Shown: piece by piece, positions 25,656-34,828 of the stretch
Numbering within the stretch: the stretch's first letter is position 1
Layout of the letters: each line of letters starts with the position of its first letter
Origin: Thermotoga petrophila RKU-1
Lineage (GTDB): Bacteria > Thermotogota > Thermotogae > Thermotogales > Thermotogaceae
DNA: 64,000 nt
Assembly: GCF_000016785.1 (NCBI RefSeq)
Contig: NC_009486.1
Span: 124,001-188,000, forward strand
Direction: 5' to 3'
Notes under the pieces: generated by a model
Database searches by the model: none
Told to the model about the DNA's origin: nothing
The model's input: the letters and a program-made list of their open reading frames with translations, nothing else
Position numbers and translations under genes: made by a program

Positions 25656-27455
25656 ATGATTCTAAAATTCTTGAATGAAACACTTCCCTGGGTTAGAAAA
25701 CCGAGTAGATACATAGGAAGAGAAATCAACAGCGTTGTGAAAGATCCAGAGGAGGTTTCCCTCCGGATAGCCCTCGTTTTTCCCGACACTTACGAGGTAG
25801 GTACTTCAAACCACGGTCTTGAGATACTGTACCACATTTTGAACGAACAACCGGACGTTTGGGCGGAGCGGAGCTATCTTCCCTGGATCGACATGATAGA
25901 GCGCATGAAAGAAAAGGATATCCCCCTTTACACTATGGAGTCCTACACACCACTCTATCAGATGGATGCCGTTGGAATCTCTCTGGAGTACGAACTCTCG
26001 TACACCAACGTCATAGAGGTTTTGAAACTCTCCAGAATACCCCTCTTCTTCTGGGAGAGAAAGAAGAAAGATCCCATTGTTCTCGGTGGAGGTCCGTGCT
26101 CTTCGAATCCCGAACCGATCTACGGATTTTTCGATGCGATTCTCATTGGTGATGGTGAGGAAGCGATCCTTGAAATCGCTCAGGTGTTGAAAGAAACGAA
26201 GGGAGAAGAAAGAGAAACGATCTGGAAAGAACTCTCCAAGATCGAAGGGGTTTACGTTCCAGCGTTCTACGAGCAGAAAGGAAAAAAGATAGTTCCAGTT
26301 TCACCGGAATATCCTCAGACCATAAAAAGAAGAGTCGTGAAAGATTTGAACTCCCAACCCGTTCCGGTGAAGAAGATCGTGCCGAACGTCGAATCAGTCC
26401 ACGACAGAGCCATCATAGAGGTCGCGAGAGGATGCACGAGGGGATGCAGATTCTGCCATGCGAGCGTTTATTACAGACCTGTGAGAGAAAGATCCCTCGA
26501 GAACATCCTCGAAAATGTCGAAGAAATGCTGAAAAACACCGGCTATGAAGAAGTATCCCTCCTTTCTCTCTCGACGATGGATCACACTCAGATAGGGGAG
26601 ATAGTATCCGAACTTTTGAAAAGATACTCAGAAAAGAAGATCGCCGTATCCATACCATCCACGAGGATGGACAGGTTCGGTGTGGAGATCGCCGGGAGAA
26701 TTGCCTCCGTGAGAAAAACAGGCCTCACCTTCGCACCCGAAGCAGCTACACAGCGGTTGAGAAACATTATCAACAAGAACATAAGTGAAGAAGATATCTT
26801 CGCAACGCTCGAAGCTGCGAAAAAATCCGGCTGGAGGCGTGTGAAACTCTATTTCATGATGGGACTTCCTGGAGAGACGAATGAAGATCTCGAAGAGATG
26901 GTCGAACTCTTAGAGAGAGTGAAGAGACTCGGTTTCAAAGAAGTTTCCGCTTCCGTCTCTGTGTTCGTTCCAAAGCCGCACACGCCCTTTCAGTTTGCGA
27001 GGCAGATCTCTCCCGAAGAAGCGTACGAAAAGATCAAAACACTGAAAAGAGCAAAAAAATTCGCAGAAGTTTCCTATCACGATCCAAGAATGAGTCTTCT
27101 TGAAGGAGTTTTCTCAAGGGGTGACAGAAAACTTCTGAATCTCATAGTGAAGGCACACGAACTGGGAGCACTCTTCGACGAATGGAGTGAGATGTTCAGA
27201 TTCGATCTGTGGGAAAAAGCTTTCGATGAAACGGGAATAGATCCCAAGGACTATCTCAGAGAGATCGATCCTTCTGAAGACCTCCCATGGGACCACATAG
27301 ACATGGGAGTAACAAAGGAGTTTCTGAAAGAGGAGTACAGAAAAGCAATCAAGGGAGAAACCACAGACGACTGTAGATGGAACAGGTGTTATCTGTGCGG
27401 TGTATGTTTTAGATTTGGAGTTAAAAACGTTCTTTTCGGAGGTGAGAGAGGATGA
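25656..27455 (+). CDS. Radical SAM protein with N-terminal B12-binding-like domain
   Basis: 599 residues. N-terminal half has a Rossmann-like region (LRIALVFPDTYEVGTSNHGLEILYHILN ... VLGGGPCSSNPEPI) as in B12-binding radical SAM proteins. The cluster motif CTRGCRFCH (CX3CX2C) is near residue 260, followed by VSLLSLSTMD and LTFAPEAATQRLR. The C-terminus ends with a Cys-rich tail (CRWNRCYLCGVCFRFG). Matches the uncharacterised TIGR03960-type family; substrate unknown. GAGGTGAAAGG before the ATG; the stop overlaps the next gene by four bases. Confidence 0.87.
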   Translation: MILKFLNETLPWVRKPSRYIGREINSVVKDPEEVSLRIALVFPDTYEVGTSNHGLEILYHILNEQPDVWAERSYLPWIDMIERMKEKDIPLYTMESYTPLYQMDAVGISLEYELSYTNVIEVLKLSRIPLFFWERKKKDPIVLGGGPCSSNPEPIYGFFDAILIGDGEEAILEIAQVLKETKGEERETIWKELSKIEGVYVPAFYEQKGKKIVPVSPEYPQTIKRRVVKDLNSQPVPVKKIVPNVESVHDRAIIEVARGCTRGCRFCHASVYYRPVRERSLENILENVEEMLKNTGYEEVSLLSLSTMDHTQIGEIVSELLKRYSEKKIAVSIPSTRMDRFGVEIAGRIASVRKTGLTFAPEAATQRLRNIINKNISEEDIFATLEAAKKSGWRRVKLYFMMGLPGETNEDLEEMVELLERVKRLGFKEVSASVSVFVPKPHTPFQFARQISPEEAYEKIKTLKRAKKFAEVSYHDPRMSLLEGVFSRGDRKLLNLIVKAHELGALFDEWSEMFRFDLWEKAFDETGIDPKDYLREIDPSEDLPWDHIDMGVTKEFLKEEYRKAIKGETTDDCRWNRCYLCGVCFRFGVKNVLFGGERG

Positions 27456-28867
27456 TTCTGTTCGGAACGGGTGGAATTCGAGGCGTGATGAGGAAAGGGG
27501 AATTCGACGAAGAAACGGTGAAAAGAGCCTCTCTGAGCACCGCCCTCTGGCTGAAAGAGAAAGGCCAGAAAAGCGTGGTGATTGCTTACGACACGAGAAA
27601 GAATTCCAGAGAATTCGCAGAACTCGCCGGCAGAGTTTTCGCCGGTGAAGGTTTGGAAGCCTACGTTTTCCCTGAACCTACCCCGACACCGGTTCTTTCC
27701 TTCGCCGTGAGATACATGAAAGCGGGTGGAGGTGTGGTCGTCACCGCAAGCCACAATCCTCCGGAATACAACGGCTACAAGGTCTACACCTGGAACGGTG
27801 TACAGGCGATACCCGAATACACAGACGAAATCACAGAGATATACAAAAAAGTCGATACCTCCCGTGTGAAAGAGGGAGAAATCAAGTTCGTGCCACCTGA
27901 AGTGAAAGAGAGCTACATAAATACTGTGCTTGAGCTTGTTTCAAATCTTCCGATGAAGACCGATCTGGATATCGCCTACTCTCCGCTTCACGGAACAGGA
28001 GCAAACTACGTGCCTGAGGTCCTGAAGAGGCTTGGATTCAAAGTCAGACTCGTAGAAGAGCAGATGAAACCTGATCCGAACTTCTCAACCGCACCCACAC
28101 CTAATCCCGAGGAAGATGAAGCGCTTGTTCTTTTGAACAAAAAAGGAGCCACTCTGGGACTCGCCACAGACCCGGACTGCGATAGAGTGGGAGTAGTCTT
28201 CAGAGGACGGAGACTCACAGGAAATCAAGTAGGTGTCCTTCTCACGGACTTTCTCCTGGATTATGTGAAGGTGGAAAATCCCCTTGTGATAAAGACGATC
28301 GTTACAACGGACATGGTGAGACCGATCTGCGAAGAGAAAGGTGCCTTCCTGGAAGAAACGCCGACTGGATTCAAGTTCATAGGCCACTTGATAGAGGAAC
28401 ACAGCAGAAAGGGTGACAGGAACTTCGTCTTCGGTTTCGAAGAAAGCTGTGGGTACCTTGCAGGAACCCACGCGAGGGACAAAGACGGTGTGGTGGGCAG
28501 TGTGCTCTCCGCAATTGCCTTCAGCAACCACGATCCTTACGAGAAGCTCGAAGAACTCTACCAGAAGCACGGGTACTACATGGAAAAGCTCATCAATTTC
28601 AAAGTTGAAGATGTCGAAAAAGCGATCAAAATATACGAATCCCTCAAAACTCGCAACGATATCATCGACTACTCAAAGGGTTACGGAAACGTTATTCCAA
28701 ACGAGACCATAGCCTTTGTCTTTGAAAAATCAAGAATCTTCGTGAGACCTTCGGGAACAGAACCGAAGCTCAAGGTTTACATCCACGTAAGGGGAGATAC
28801 GAGAGAAGAAGCAGAAGAATTGATCAGGGAGAACGAGAAGAAAATAGAGGAGATTCTGAAACTGTGA
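27452..28867 (+). CDS. Phosphoglucomutase/phosphomannomutase
   Basis: Alpha-D-phosphohexomutase, 471 residues. Four domains with the phosphoserine loop TASHNPPEYNGYKVY (Ser100), metal loop DPDCDRVG, sugar-binding GFEESCGYLAGTHARD and phosphate loop RPSGTEPKLKVYI. It interconverts hexose 1- and 6-phosphates; whether it prefers glucose or mannose is not decidable. Overlaps its neighbours by four bases on both sides. With manA in the same window it could feed GDP-mannose or glucan metabolism. Confidence 0.93.
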   Translation: MILFGTGGIRGVMRKGEFDEETVKRASLSTALWLKEKGQKSVVIAYDTRKNSREFAELAGRVFAGEGLEAYVFPEPTPTPVLSFAVRYMKAGGGVVVTASHNPPEYNGYKVYTWNGVQAIPEYTDEITEIYKKVDTSRVKEGEIKFVPPEVKESYINTVLELVSNLPMKTDLDIAYSPLHGTGANYVPEVLKRLGFKVRLVEEQMKPDPNFSTAPTPNPEEDEALVLLNKKGATLGLATDPDCDRVGVVFRGRRLTGNQVGVLLTDFLLDYVKVENPLVIKTIVTTDMVRPICEEKGAFLEETPTGFKFIGHLIEEHSRKGDRNFVFGFEESCGYLAGTHARDKDGVVGSVLSAIAFSNHDPYEKLEELYQKHGYYMEKLINFKVEDVEKAIKIYESLKTRNDIIDYSKGYGNVIPNETIAFVFEKSRIFVRPSGTEPKLKVYIHVRGDTREEAEELIRENEKKIEEILKL

Positions 28868-29652
28868 GCTGGTATCCCGGTCATATAGAGAAAGCAAAAC
28901 GGCAGATAAGGGATCTTCTGAAACTTGTGAACACGGTGGTGGAGGTCCGCGACGCGCGGGCCCCCTTTGCCACATCGGCGTACGGTGTGGACTTCTCCAG
29001 GAAAGAAACGATCATCCTTCTGAACAAAGTGGACATAGCAGACGAGGAAACAACGAAGAAGTGGGTGGAGTTCTTCAAAAAGCAGGGAAAAAGAGTGATC
29101 ACCACTCACAAAGATGAACCAAGGAAGGTCCTCCTGAAGAAGCTCTCCTTCGACAGACTTGCCCGCGTTCTGATCGTTGGTGTTCCAAACACGGGAAAAT
29201 CAACGATCATAAACAAGCTGAAAGGAAAAAGGGCGAGCTCTGTTGGAGCACAGCCTGGCGTTACAAAGGGTATCCAGTGGTTCTCCCTGGAGAACGGCGT
29301 GAAGATTCTGGACACACCCGGTATTCTCTACAAGAACATCTTCAGTGAAGACCTCGCAGCGAAGCTCCTTCTTGTGGGAAGCCTACCAGTGGAGAGAATA
29401 GAAGATCAGAGGATCTTCGAAAGGGCCTTTGAGATATTCGCTCAAAATGTCAGAATAGCATCATCGTTCAGCGAGTTCTTCGAGGACTTTGCGAGAAAAA
29501 GAGGACTCCTCAAAAAAGGAGGAGTCCCCGATATAGAAAGAGCTTTGATGCTTTTTTTCACAGAAGTGGCTCAGGGAAAAGCAGGGTGCGTTTCCTTCGA
29601 ACGCCCTGAAGATATCACTCCTGTACAACAAGAACAAAATCAAGGGGTTTGA
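28864..29652 (+). CDS. rbgA: Circularly permuted ribosome-assembly GTPase
   Basis: 262 residues, YlqF/RbgA family, helps assemble the 50S subunit. The GTPase motifs appear in permuted order: G4 NKVDIAD first, then G1 GVPNTGKSTIIN and G3 DTPG. N-terminal WYPGHIEKAKRQI is characteristic. GTG start overlapping the mutase stop. The last 38 bases overlap the convergent maltosyltransferase gene. Confidence 0.95.
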   Translation: MSWYPGHIEKAKRQIRDLLKLVNTVVEVRDARAPFATSAYGVDFSRKETIILLNKVDIADEETTKKWVEFFKKQGKRVITTHKDEPRKVLLKKLSFDRLARVLIVGVPNTGKSTIINKLKGKRASSVGAQPGVTKGIQWFSLENGVKILDTPGILYKNIFSEDLAAKLLLVGSLPVERIEDQRIFERAFEIFAQNVRIASSFSEFFEDFARKRGLLKKGGVPDIERALMLFFTEVAQGKAGCVSFERPEDITPVQQEQNQGV

Positions 29653-31528
29653 GGACTACCTTCTCTTCATCACTCCACTTTCCGTTCCAAACCCTTCCGC
29701 CGGTGATCTCTTTTGGCTCTTTTCCAACATTTGCGGCGACGATGATCTTTTGTCCGTTTCTCTCGTAAGAGTACATGACGAGATCTTCCGTTGTGAGGTT
29801 TTCAAACTTTCCGTTGAGGACAAAATCGAGGAACTGCTGGCGCACCTTTATCAGTTTTTTGATGAAGCTCAAGATTCCTCTGTCCGGGCTGTCCCAGTGG
29901 AGAACGTAGTGGTCGAAAAATGCGAGTTTCCCGAAAAACTCGTCGGTTGGGGAGAGGACTTTTCTCAGGTTTGGATCCGTGTCCAGCCCCAGGTTCATGG
30001 GCTGTTTCTCTCCAATCTCCTGTCCCGTGTTCACATAGGGAATAGAGTTCGGTAGAAAGTAGGTTACAAACGGTGCCAGTTTTTTCATCTTGGAAGCGTA
30101 CTTTCTTGTGGCAATGCGCGGTGTGTCGGGAGTCTCAACGGAGGCGAGGAAAGGAAGAACGAGCTTTTCGGCGATTTCAGGGAGTTTTCCTATTTCCTCC
30201 ACTCTTCCCGCAAAGTACCAGCTACTTCCCAGGATCACGTCATATCCCGCTTCCTTCGATACTTTGTCCTTCCCCATGTCCAGCTCCTCTGCGATCATCG
30301 CAAATGCGGGATCGTACTCCTTCACGTTCTTTATTATGAGGTCAAGAAGTTCTTTGGGAAGTGCGTGCCCCATATCGAGTCTTGCACCGTCTATTCCGTA
30401 TTTTTTCTGGTAATGTGGTATCACGCCCGCGAGGTACTCCCAGAGCTCTCTGTTCGGCTCTTTTCCAGGAAATTTGCTCGCCTTTATTACGTCGTAGAGA
30501 ACGTAGGGAGGCTGGTTCGGCTCGAGAAATCTTTTCGAAGCCTCCGGGTGATCCAAGTACAACCTCAAAAACGTGACATCATCCCATGTAGGTTGTGGAT
30601 CGTTGATCAAATCGGAAAATCCTGGAGGAGTGATGATTCCAAATTCTTTCACAATCAACTCCAGAATGTTCCCCTCTTCTCTTTTTATTTTCTCCCACTT
30701 TTGAGGGTCGATCAGATTCGGAGGAAGTGTGAACTTTTTGAGGTGTCTTTTCACATTTTCTTTGCTGTATATGATCTCGAGTTCATCCTCATCCGGCACC
30801 TTGAACGGAAGTTCCTCGGCCCTTGGAGGAGTGTAATCTGCAAGTTCCTCCACCTTTATCCAGTAGAACCAGTCCGGATGTTCTCTTATGAGATCAGAGT
30901 CTCTGGAAGCCGTTCTTGGAATGAAATCGAGAATCACTCTGATTCCGAGGATGTGACACGCTTCCACAAAGGCCTTGAACTCTTCATCCACCTTGAAAGG
31001 TTCGAGAAGCGGATCGTGGTACCTCTCATCGAGCTCCATTGGATTCTTCACGGAGTACGGTGATGGAGCGTCTCCCTTCTTGAAGAGATCGCTCATTCTA
31101 CTCACGGGAAGTAAATAGATAGCGTCCGCACCGAGACTTTTGATGAACGGAAGAAGCAGCATCATCTTGAAGAACGTTCCCGCTTCTCTGAAACCAAGAA
31201 CGTCGTTCTCTTCGTAGTATCCAGAGCCTTTGTGATTGTACGCCGTGGTGGTCCTGGGGAGGGATCCATAAACAACGGAACGCTTAATCCAGTCCGGTGT
31301 TTTCTCGCCCTTAAGAAATGAAATAGGCTGGGAATAATCCTGCTCTCTGGACTGATTCAAAATCCAGTCGGTGATCTCGGCTCCGAGTTCGTAAGGATCG
31401 ACGAAGCACCTGCCGGATTTTTCGTCGAACTTTTTGAAGAAACTCGGTATCCACAGCTTTGGAACTGCGTAGATTCTCTTTCCGGTGGCTTTTTCTTTGC
31501 AGTATCGGTTTATCTCTCTCAAAAGCAC
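29615..31528 (-). CDS. mmtA: Maltosyltransferase (GH13)
   Basis: 637 residues from the GTG at 31528, spaced six bases after AGGAGGG; the ATG at 31534 is too close to that site. Alpha-amylase-fold enzyme that moves maltosyl units between malto-oligosaccharides and to phosphate; the sequence matches the Thermotoga maltosyltransferase as I know it. GH13 motifs: VILDFIPRTASR (region I), GARLDMGHA with the nucleophile Asp, MIAEELD with the acid Glu, and ASVETPDTPR. No signal peptide, so cytoplasmic. Its 3' end overlaps rbgA by 38 bases. Confidence 0.94.
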   Translation of the reverse strand: MLLREINRYCKEKATGKRIYAVPKLWIPSFFKKFDEKSGRCFVDPYELGAEITDWILNQSREQDYSQPISFLKGEKTPDWIKRSVVYGSLPRTTTAYNHKGSGYYEENDVLGFREAGTFFKMMLLLPFIKSLGADAIYLLPVSRMSDLFKKGDAPSPYSVKNPMELDERYHDPLLEPFKVDEEFKAFVEACHILGIRVILDFIPRTASRDSDLIREHPDWFYWIKVEELADYTPPRAEELPFKVPDEDELEIIYSKENVKRHLKKFTLPPNLIDPQKWEKIKREEGNILELIVKEFGIITPPGFSDLINDPQPTWDDVTFLRLYLDHPEASKRFLEPNQPPYVLYDVIKASKFPGKEPNRELWEYLAGVIPHYQKKYGIDGARLDMGHALPKELLDLIIKNVKEYDPAFAMIAEELDMGKDKVSKEAGYDVILGSSWYFAGRVEEIGKLPEIAEKLVLPFLASVETPDTPRIATRKYASKMKKLAPFVTYFLPNSIPYVNTGQEIGEKQPMNLGLDTDPNLRKVLSPTDEFFGKLAFFDHYVLHWDSPDRGILSFIKKLIKVRQQFLDFVLNGKFENLTTEDLVMYSYERNGQKIIVAANVGKEPKEITGGRVWNGKWSDEEKVVLKPLDFVLVVQE

Positions 31529-31600
31529 GATCATCCCTCCTGATTTAATTGATTTCATCATCTATTTTAACAAAACGCAACAAAACACGCAAGACAGAAC

Positions 31601-31636
31601 TTGGTTCTGAGAGTAGTGTAATAGTATAATATTACA
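31601..31636 (+). promoter_or_regulatory. Promoter with embedded YtrA-type operator
   Basis: TTGGTT (31601-31606), 18 bases, TATAAT (31625-31630). The inverted repeat TGTAATA, six bases, TATTACA (31617-31636) covers the -10. It lies 14 bases upstream of the regulator gene, so autorepression by the GntR-type protein is likely. Confidence 0.72.
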
Positions 31637-31650
31637 GTGAGGTGGTGGTC

Positions 31651-32016
31651 TTGTGGTTCAAGATCGACTTTCACTCCTCAAAACCCATCTATGAACAAAT
31701 AAAGGAAAAGATAAAACTTCTGATCCTGTCGGGAAAACTGAAAGAGGGTGAATTTGTGCCCTCCATAAGATATCTTGCGGAAGACCTCGGTGTGAACCTG
31801 AACACCGTCGCCCGCGCTTACAGAGAGCTCGTCCGGGAAGGAGTTTTAGAAGTGAGAAGAGGAGAGGGCTACGTCGTCTCAAAAGTAAACTTGGAAAAGA
31901 TCCGAACACAGCTTGAAACAGAACTCAAGAAGAAGATCGAAGACTGCAAGAAAGCGGGTATTCCACTGGAGAGGATTCTGAAAATAACAGAAGAAATCTA
32001 CAGAGGTGATGAATGA
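31651..32016 (+). CDS. GntR-family regulator, YtrA subfamily
   Basis: About 121 residues from TTG at 31651 (MWFKIDFHSSKPIYEQI), six bases after GAGGTG; GTG codons at 31642 and 31645 are alternatives. N-terminal winged helix (LSGKLKEGEFVPSIRYLAEDLGVNLNTVARAYRELVREGVL) and a short C-terminal helical tail, the hallmark of YtrA-type repressors. Encoded ahead of an ABC exporter it presumably controls. The stop overlaps the ATPase start by four bases. Confidence 0.9.
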   Translation: MWFKIDFHSSKPIYEQIKEKIKLLILSGKLKEGEFVPSIRYLAEDLGVNLNTVARAYRELVREGVLEVRRGEGYVVSKVNLEKIRTQLETELKKKIEDCKKAGIPLERILKITEEIYRGDE

Positions 32017-32810
32017 TGATCCTCAAGGTGAAAGATCTCAGAAAGTTCTACGGGGAAAAAGCGGCCGTGGACGGCATCAGTTTCGAAGTGGAAAAAGGAG
32101 AGATCTTTGCCATACTCGGTCCAAACGGTGCCGGTAAAACAACGACTCTGAAGTGCATCACAGGTTTGAGAAGGAAAAACTCCGGAGAGATCGAACTGAA
32201 CGGCACGTTCACTTATCTACCGGAGGAGAAGAAGCTCTATCCGTATCTCAGAGTGAAAGAGATCATCGATCTCTTCGAGAAGATAGGGAAGGACTTCAAC
32301 AAGAAAAACTGCCTCGAACTTCTCGAAAGGTACAGAATAGACCTGAACGAGAAGGTGACCAATCTCTCGCACGGTATGAGAACTATTCTCTACCTTTCAC
32401 TCGTTTTCTCTGAGAACGTGGATCTCTACATACTGGACGAACCCACCTGGGGACTCGATCCCCTCGTGCGAAACGAGGTACTCGATCATATAAGGTCCCT
32501 CACCTTCGAAGGCAAATCCGTTCTGTACACAAGTCACGTTCTGGCAGAAGTGGAAAAGATCGCAGACAGAGTTGCCATCATGAAGGAAGGAAAGATCATC
32601 TTGACGGGAAGCCTCGACGACATAAAGTCCTCTTACGGCCTTGTGGTTTCCAAAGAGGATCTGAACGGTTATCTTCTGAAAACTCTCAAAAGTGGAGAAA
32701 AAGTTTACCTTATGAAAAAGGAAGAAGCCCCTGAAGGTGTGGAGATCGAAGAAGCAACCTTTGAAGACATATTCAAAGCGATTGTGAGGGGTGAGAGAAA
32801 TGATCGTTAA
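32013..32810 (+). CDS. ABC exporter ATPase
   Basis: 265 residues. Walker A GPNGAGKTTT, signature LSHGMRTILYLSLVF, Walker B LYILDEPTWGLDPL and a following switch region YTSHVLAEVEK. The LSHGM signature and the YtrA-type regulator match drug, peptide or cell-envelope-stress exporters. Two adjacent ATG codons (32013, 32016) could serve as start. Overlaps both neighbours. Confidence 0.93.
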   Translation: MMILKVKDLRKFYGEKAAVDGISFEVEKGEIFAILGPNGAGKTTTLKCITGLRRKNSGEIELNGTFTYLPEEKKLYPYLRVKEIIDLFEKIGKDFNKKNCLELLERYRIDLNEKVTNLSHGMRTILYLSLVFSENVDLYILDEPTWGLDPLVRNEVLDHIRSLTFEGKSVLYTSHVLAEVEKIADRVAIMKEGKIILTGSLDDIKSSYGLVVSKEDLNGYLLKTLKSGEKVYLMKKEEAPEGVEIEEATFEDIFKAIVRGERNDR

Positions 32811-33546
32811 GGAGTTAAAGGACATGAAGGTGAGATTCCTTGTGATGTTCTTCCTCCTTCTTGGAACGTTCGTGCTCCTGGTGGTGATGAAAGATTACAC
32901 ACCGGCCCTCACCGAAATGTTGAAAAACATTCCCGAAGGATTTCTTGAAAAATTCGGTGTCACAGAGGAGTTCATAAAGAAGCTTTCAGAGTGGAATTTC
33001 TACATCATCACGCAGTGGTACGGAAAGAACCTCGGACAGTTTGTACCGATACTTGCGATCATAATTGCTTTTCCCATATTTGCAAGAGAAATAGAGAACG
33101 AAACGATCGAACTTTTACTCGTGAGGCTGTCCAGAAAAAAGCTCTTCATCGTGAAGTTCTTCGCTCCTCTTGTTTTCACTTTCGTAGCGCTTTTCGTGCT
33201 TGCTCTTGTTCCAGTACCTGTGAGCTGGTTCATCGGAGAAAAACTCGATACAGGACTGGTGTTCAGATACCTCCTTGTGGAAATGATAACAATCTACCTG
33301 TGGTTTTCCATCACGGTGTTCTTCTCTGTGATCTCTTCAGATCAAGTGCAGCCTCTCATCGCTTCGATTGCTACTCTTGCGGGAACCACCGTCCTTGGCG
33401 GATTTGTGAAAACTCTCTCCACTTTGAACACCTACTCCTACGTTTTGAAGGGTGATCTCACACTCTGGCCGTCGCTGATCTACACTTTAACCGGTGTTGT
33501 TTTCACTTATCTTTCTTGGAAGAGTTTCAAAACGAGAGACTTCTGA
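32800..33546 (+). CDS. ABC-2 type permease
   Basis: About 248 residues from the ATG at 32800; the GTG at 32791 abuts the ribosome site GAGGGG and is less likely. Six hydrophobic segments, the ABC-2 layout, beginning MIVKELKDMKVRFLVMFFLLL. Overlaps the ATPase stop. Substrate unknown. A YbjQ-like gene follows 14 bases later. Confidence 0.88.
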   Translation: MIVKELKDMKVRFLVMFFLLLGTFVLLVVMKDYTPALTEMLKNIPEGFLEKFGVTEEFIKKLSEWNFYIITQWYGKNLGQFVPILAIIIAFPIFAREIENETIELLLVRLSRKKLFIVKFFAPLVFTFVALFVLALVPVPVSWFIGEKLDTGLVFRYLLVEMITIYLWFSITVFFSVISSDQVQPLIASIATLAGTTVLGGFVKTLSTLNTYSYVLKGDLTLWPSLIYTLTGVVFTYLSWKSFKTRDF

Positions 33547-33560
33547 AGGAGGTGTGGAGA

Positions 33561-33881
33561 ATGATTATCACCACCACGGAACAGGTGCCTGGATACAGGG
33601 TGAAAGAGATCCTCGGTGTAGTCTGCGGAAACGTGGTGATGTCGAAGCACCTGGGAAAAGACATAGCCGCCGCTTTTAAAACCCTCGCGGGTGGCGAAAT
33701 CAAGGGCTACACGGAGATGCTCACGGAGGCAAGAAACATCGCACTGGAAAGGATGATAAAAGAAGCGGAGAAACTCGGAGCAGATGCGGTGATAGGATTT
33801 AGATATTCTTCGTCCACGATTATGAGCGGTGCTGCGGAGATACTTGCGTACGGAACCGCAGTGAAACTGGAAAAAATTTAA
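33561..33881 (+). CDS. YbjQ/UPF0145 family protein
   Basis: 106 residues from the ATG at 33561 behind AGGAGGTG. Family features: TTTEQVPGYRVKEILGVV, GYTEMLTEARNIALERM and LGADAVIGFRY. Members form pentamers and are sometimes labelled heavy-metal-binding; the function is unknown. Last gene of the exporter operon, with a terminator right after the stop. Confidence 0.9.
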   Translation: MIITTTEQVPGYRVKEILGVVCGNVVMSKHLGKDIAAAFKTLAGGEIKGYTEMLTEARNIALERMIKEAEKLGADAVIGFRYSSSTIMSGAAEILAYGTAVKLEKI

Positions 33882-33902
33882 AGGGGCGGGGACGCCCCTT
33901 TA
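33880..33902. terminator. Bidirectional terminator between ybjQ-like gene and rpsB
   Basis: AAAGGGGCG, loop GGGA, CGCCCCTTT. On the minus strand it is followed by AAATTTTTTCC, a good T tract for rpsB; on the plus strand only by ATCA. Confidence 0.78.
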
Positions 33903-34685
33903 TCACACTTCTTCTTCCTCTTCGAATTCTTCCAGATTAAAGTCCTCTGTCATTTCTTCGATCATTTCTTCCGAACTTTCCACTTCTTCCGTGGTGAGAG
34001 GAGCTCCCTCTCTTCCCTCGAGATACGCATTTGCAATGACGGAAGTGATGAGCTTTATGGATCTGATCGCATCGTCGTTTCCAGGGATAACGTAGTCAAT
34101 GGGATCGGGGTCGCAGTTCGTGTCAACAATAGCCACGATGGGGATTCCCAGCTTGTTCGCCTCTGCCACAGCGATTCTTTCTTTCCTTGGATCAACGATG
34201 TAGATGATGTCTGGAATCTTTCTCATCTCTTTGAGACCGCCAAGGTTCTTTCTGAGTTTTTCGAGAATTCTTCTGATCCTGCTCTGTTCTTTCTTTGGAA
34301 GTTCGTCGAGCTTGCCGCTCTGCTCCATTTCTTCGAGTTCGATGAGTTTTTCTATCCTCGATCTGATCGTTTTGAAGTTCGTCAAAAGTCCTCCAAGCCA
34401 TCTGTTGTTCACGTAGAAGGCTCCACACCTTTCTGCCTCAGCCTTTATGACTCCCTGGGCCTGCTTTTTCGTCCCAACAAAGAGAATCGTTGCACCTTCG
34501 CTGGCTTTCTCCCTTACGAAGTAGTAAGCCTCTTCGAGCAACTGCTGGGTCTTCTGAAGGTCGATGATGTAGATGCCTTTCCTTTCCGTGTAGATGTAGG
34601 GAGCCATCTTCGGGTTCCATCTTCTCGTTCTGTGTCCAAAGTGAACTCCCGCTTCCAGAAGCTGTTTCATCGTAACAACCGCCAC
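33903..34685 (-). CDS. rpsB: 30S ribosomal protein S2
   Basis: 260 residues from the GTG at 34685 ([27 protein letters not shown]), six bases after GGAGGTG. S2 signatures [29 protein letters not shown] and [15 protein letters not shown] are clear. The C-terminus is a long acidic tail rich in Glu. No tsf follows here, unlike in many bacteria; instead the gene stands alone with its own promoter, structured leader and terminator. Confidence 0.98.
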   Translation of the reverse strand: MAVVTMKQLLEAGVHFGHRTRRWNPKMAPYIYTERKGIYIIDLQKTQQLLEEAYYFVREKASEGATILFVGTKKQAQGVIKAEAERCGAFYVNNRWLGGLLTNFKTIRSRIEKLIELEEMEQSGKLDELPKKEQSRIRRILEKLRKNLGGLKEMRKIPDIIYIVDPRKERIAVAEANKLGIPIVAIVDTNCDPDPIDYVIPGNDDAIRSIKLITSVIANAYLEGREGAPLTTEEVESSEEMIEEMTEDFNLEEFEEEEEV

Positions 34686-34720
34686 AAAAAACACCTCCAC
34701 TCTTTTGGTTTTGATCCTCC

Positions 34721-34777
34721 GCTCCCTTCACACCCACGCCGGCCTTTTCACAGGCACCGAGGGTGGGATCCAGGAGC
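34721..34777 (-). ncRNA. Structured leader of rpsB mRNA (candidate S2 autoregulatory element)
   Basis: On the minus strand GCTCC pairs with GGAGC at the ends, CCCAC pairs with GTGGG inside, and GCCT pairs with AGGC around a GTGAAA loop, giving a nested multi-helix RNA of 57 bases. It lies between a good promoter and the rpsB ribosome site. rpsB leaders that bind S2 are known in other bacteria; identity here is inferred from position and fold. Confidence 0.7.
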
Positions 34778-34799
34778 GTGCGTGATATACACCTTGAGA

Positions 34800-34828
34800 A
34801 TTCTACCATTGAAGAGAGGAAATTTCAA
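34800..34828 (-). promoter_or_regulatory. Predicted rpsB promoter
   Basis: Minus strand TTGAAA (34823-34828), 17 bases, TAGAAT (34800-34805). It would start transcription near 34793, about 108 bases before the rpsB start codon, leaving the structured leader in the mRNA. Confidence 0.75.

Noticed and set aside
29750-31063. Several plus-strand frames opposite the maltosyltransferase gene
   Set aside because: No ribosome sites, no recognisable domains; the minus-strand GH13 protein explains the region.
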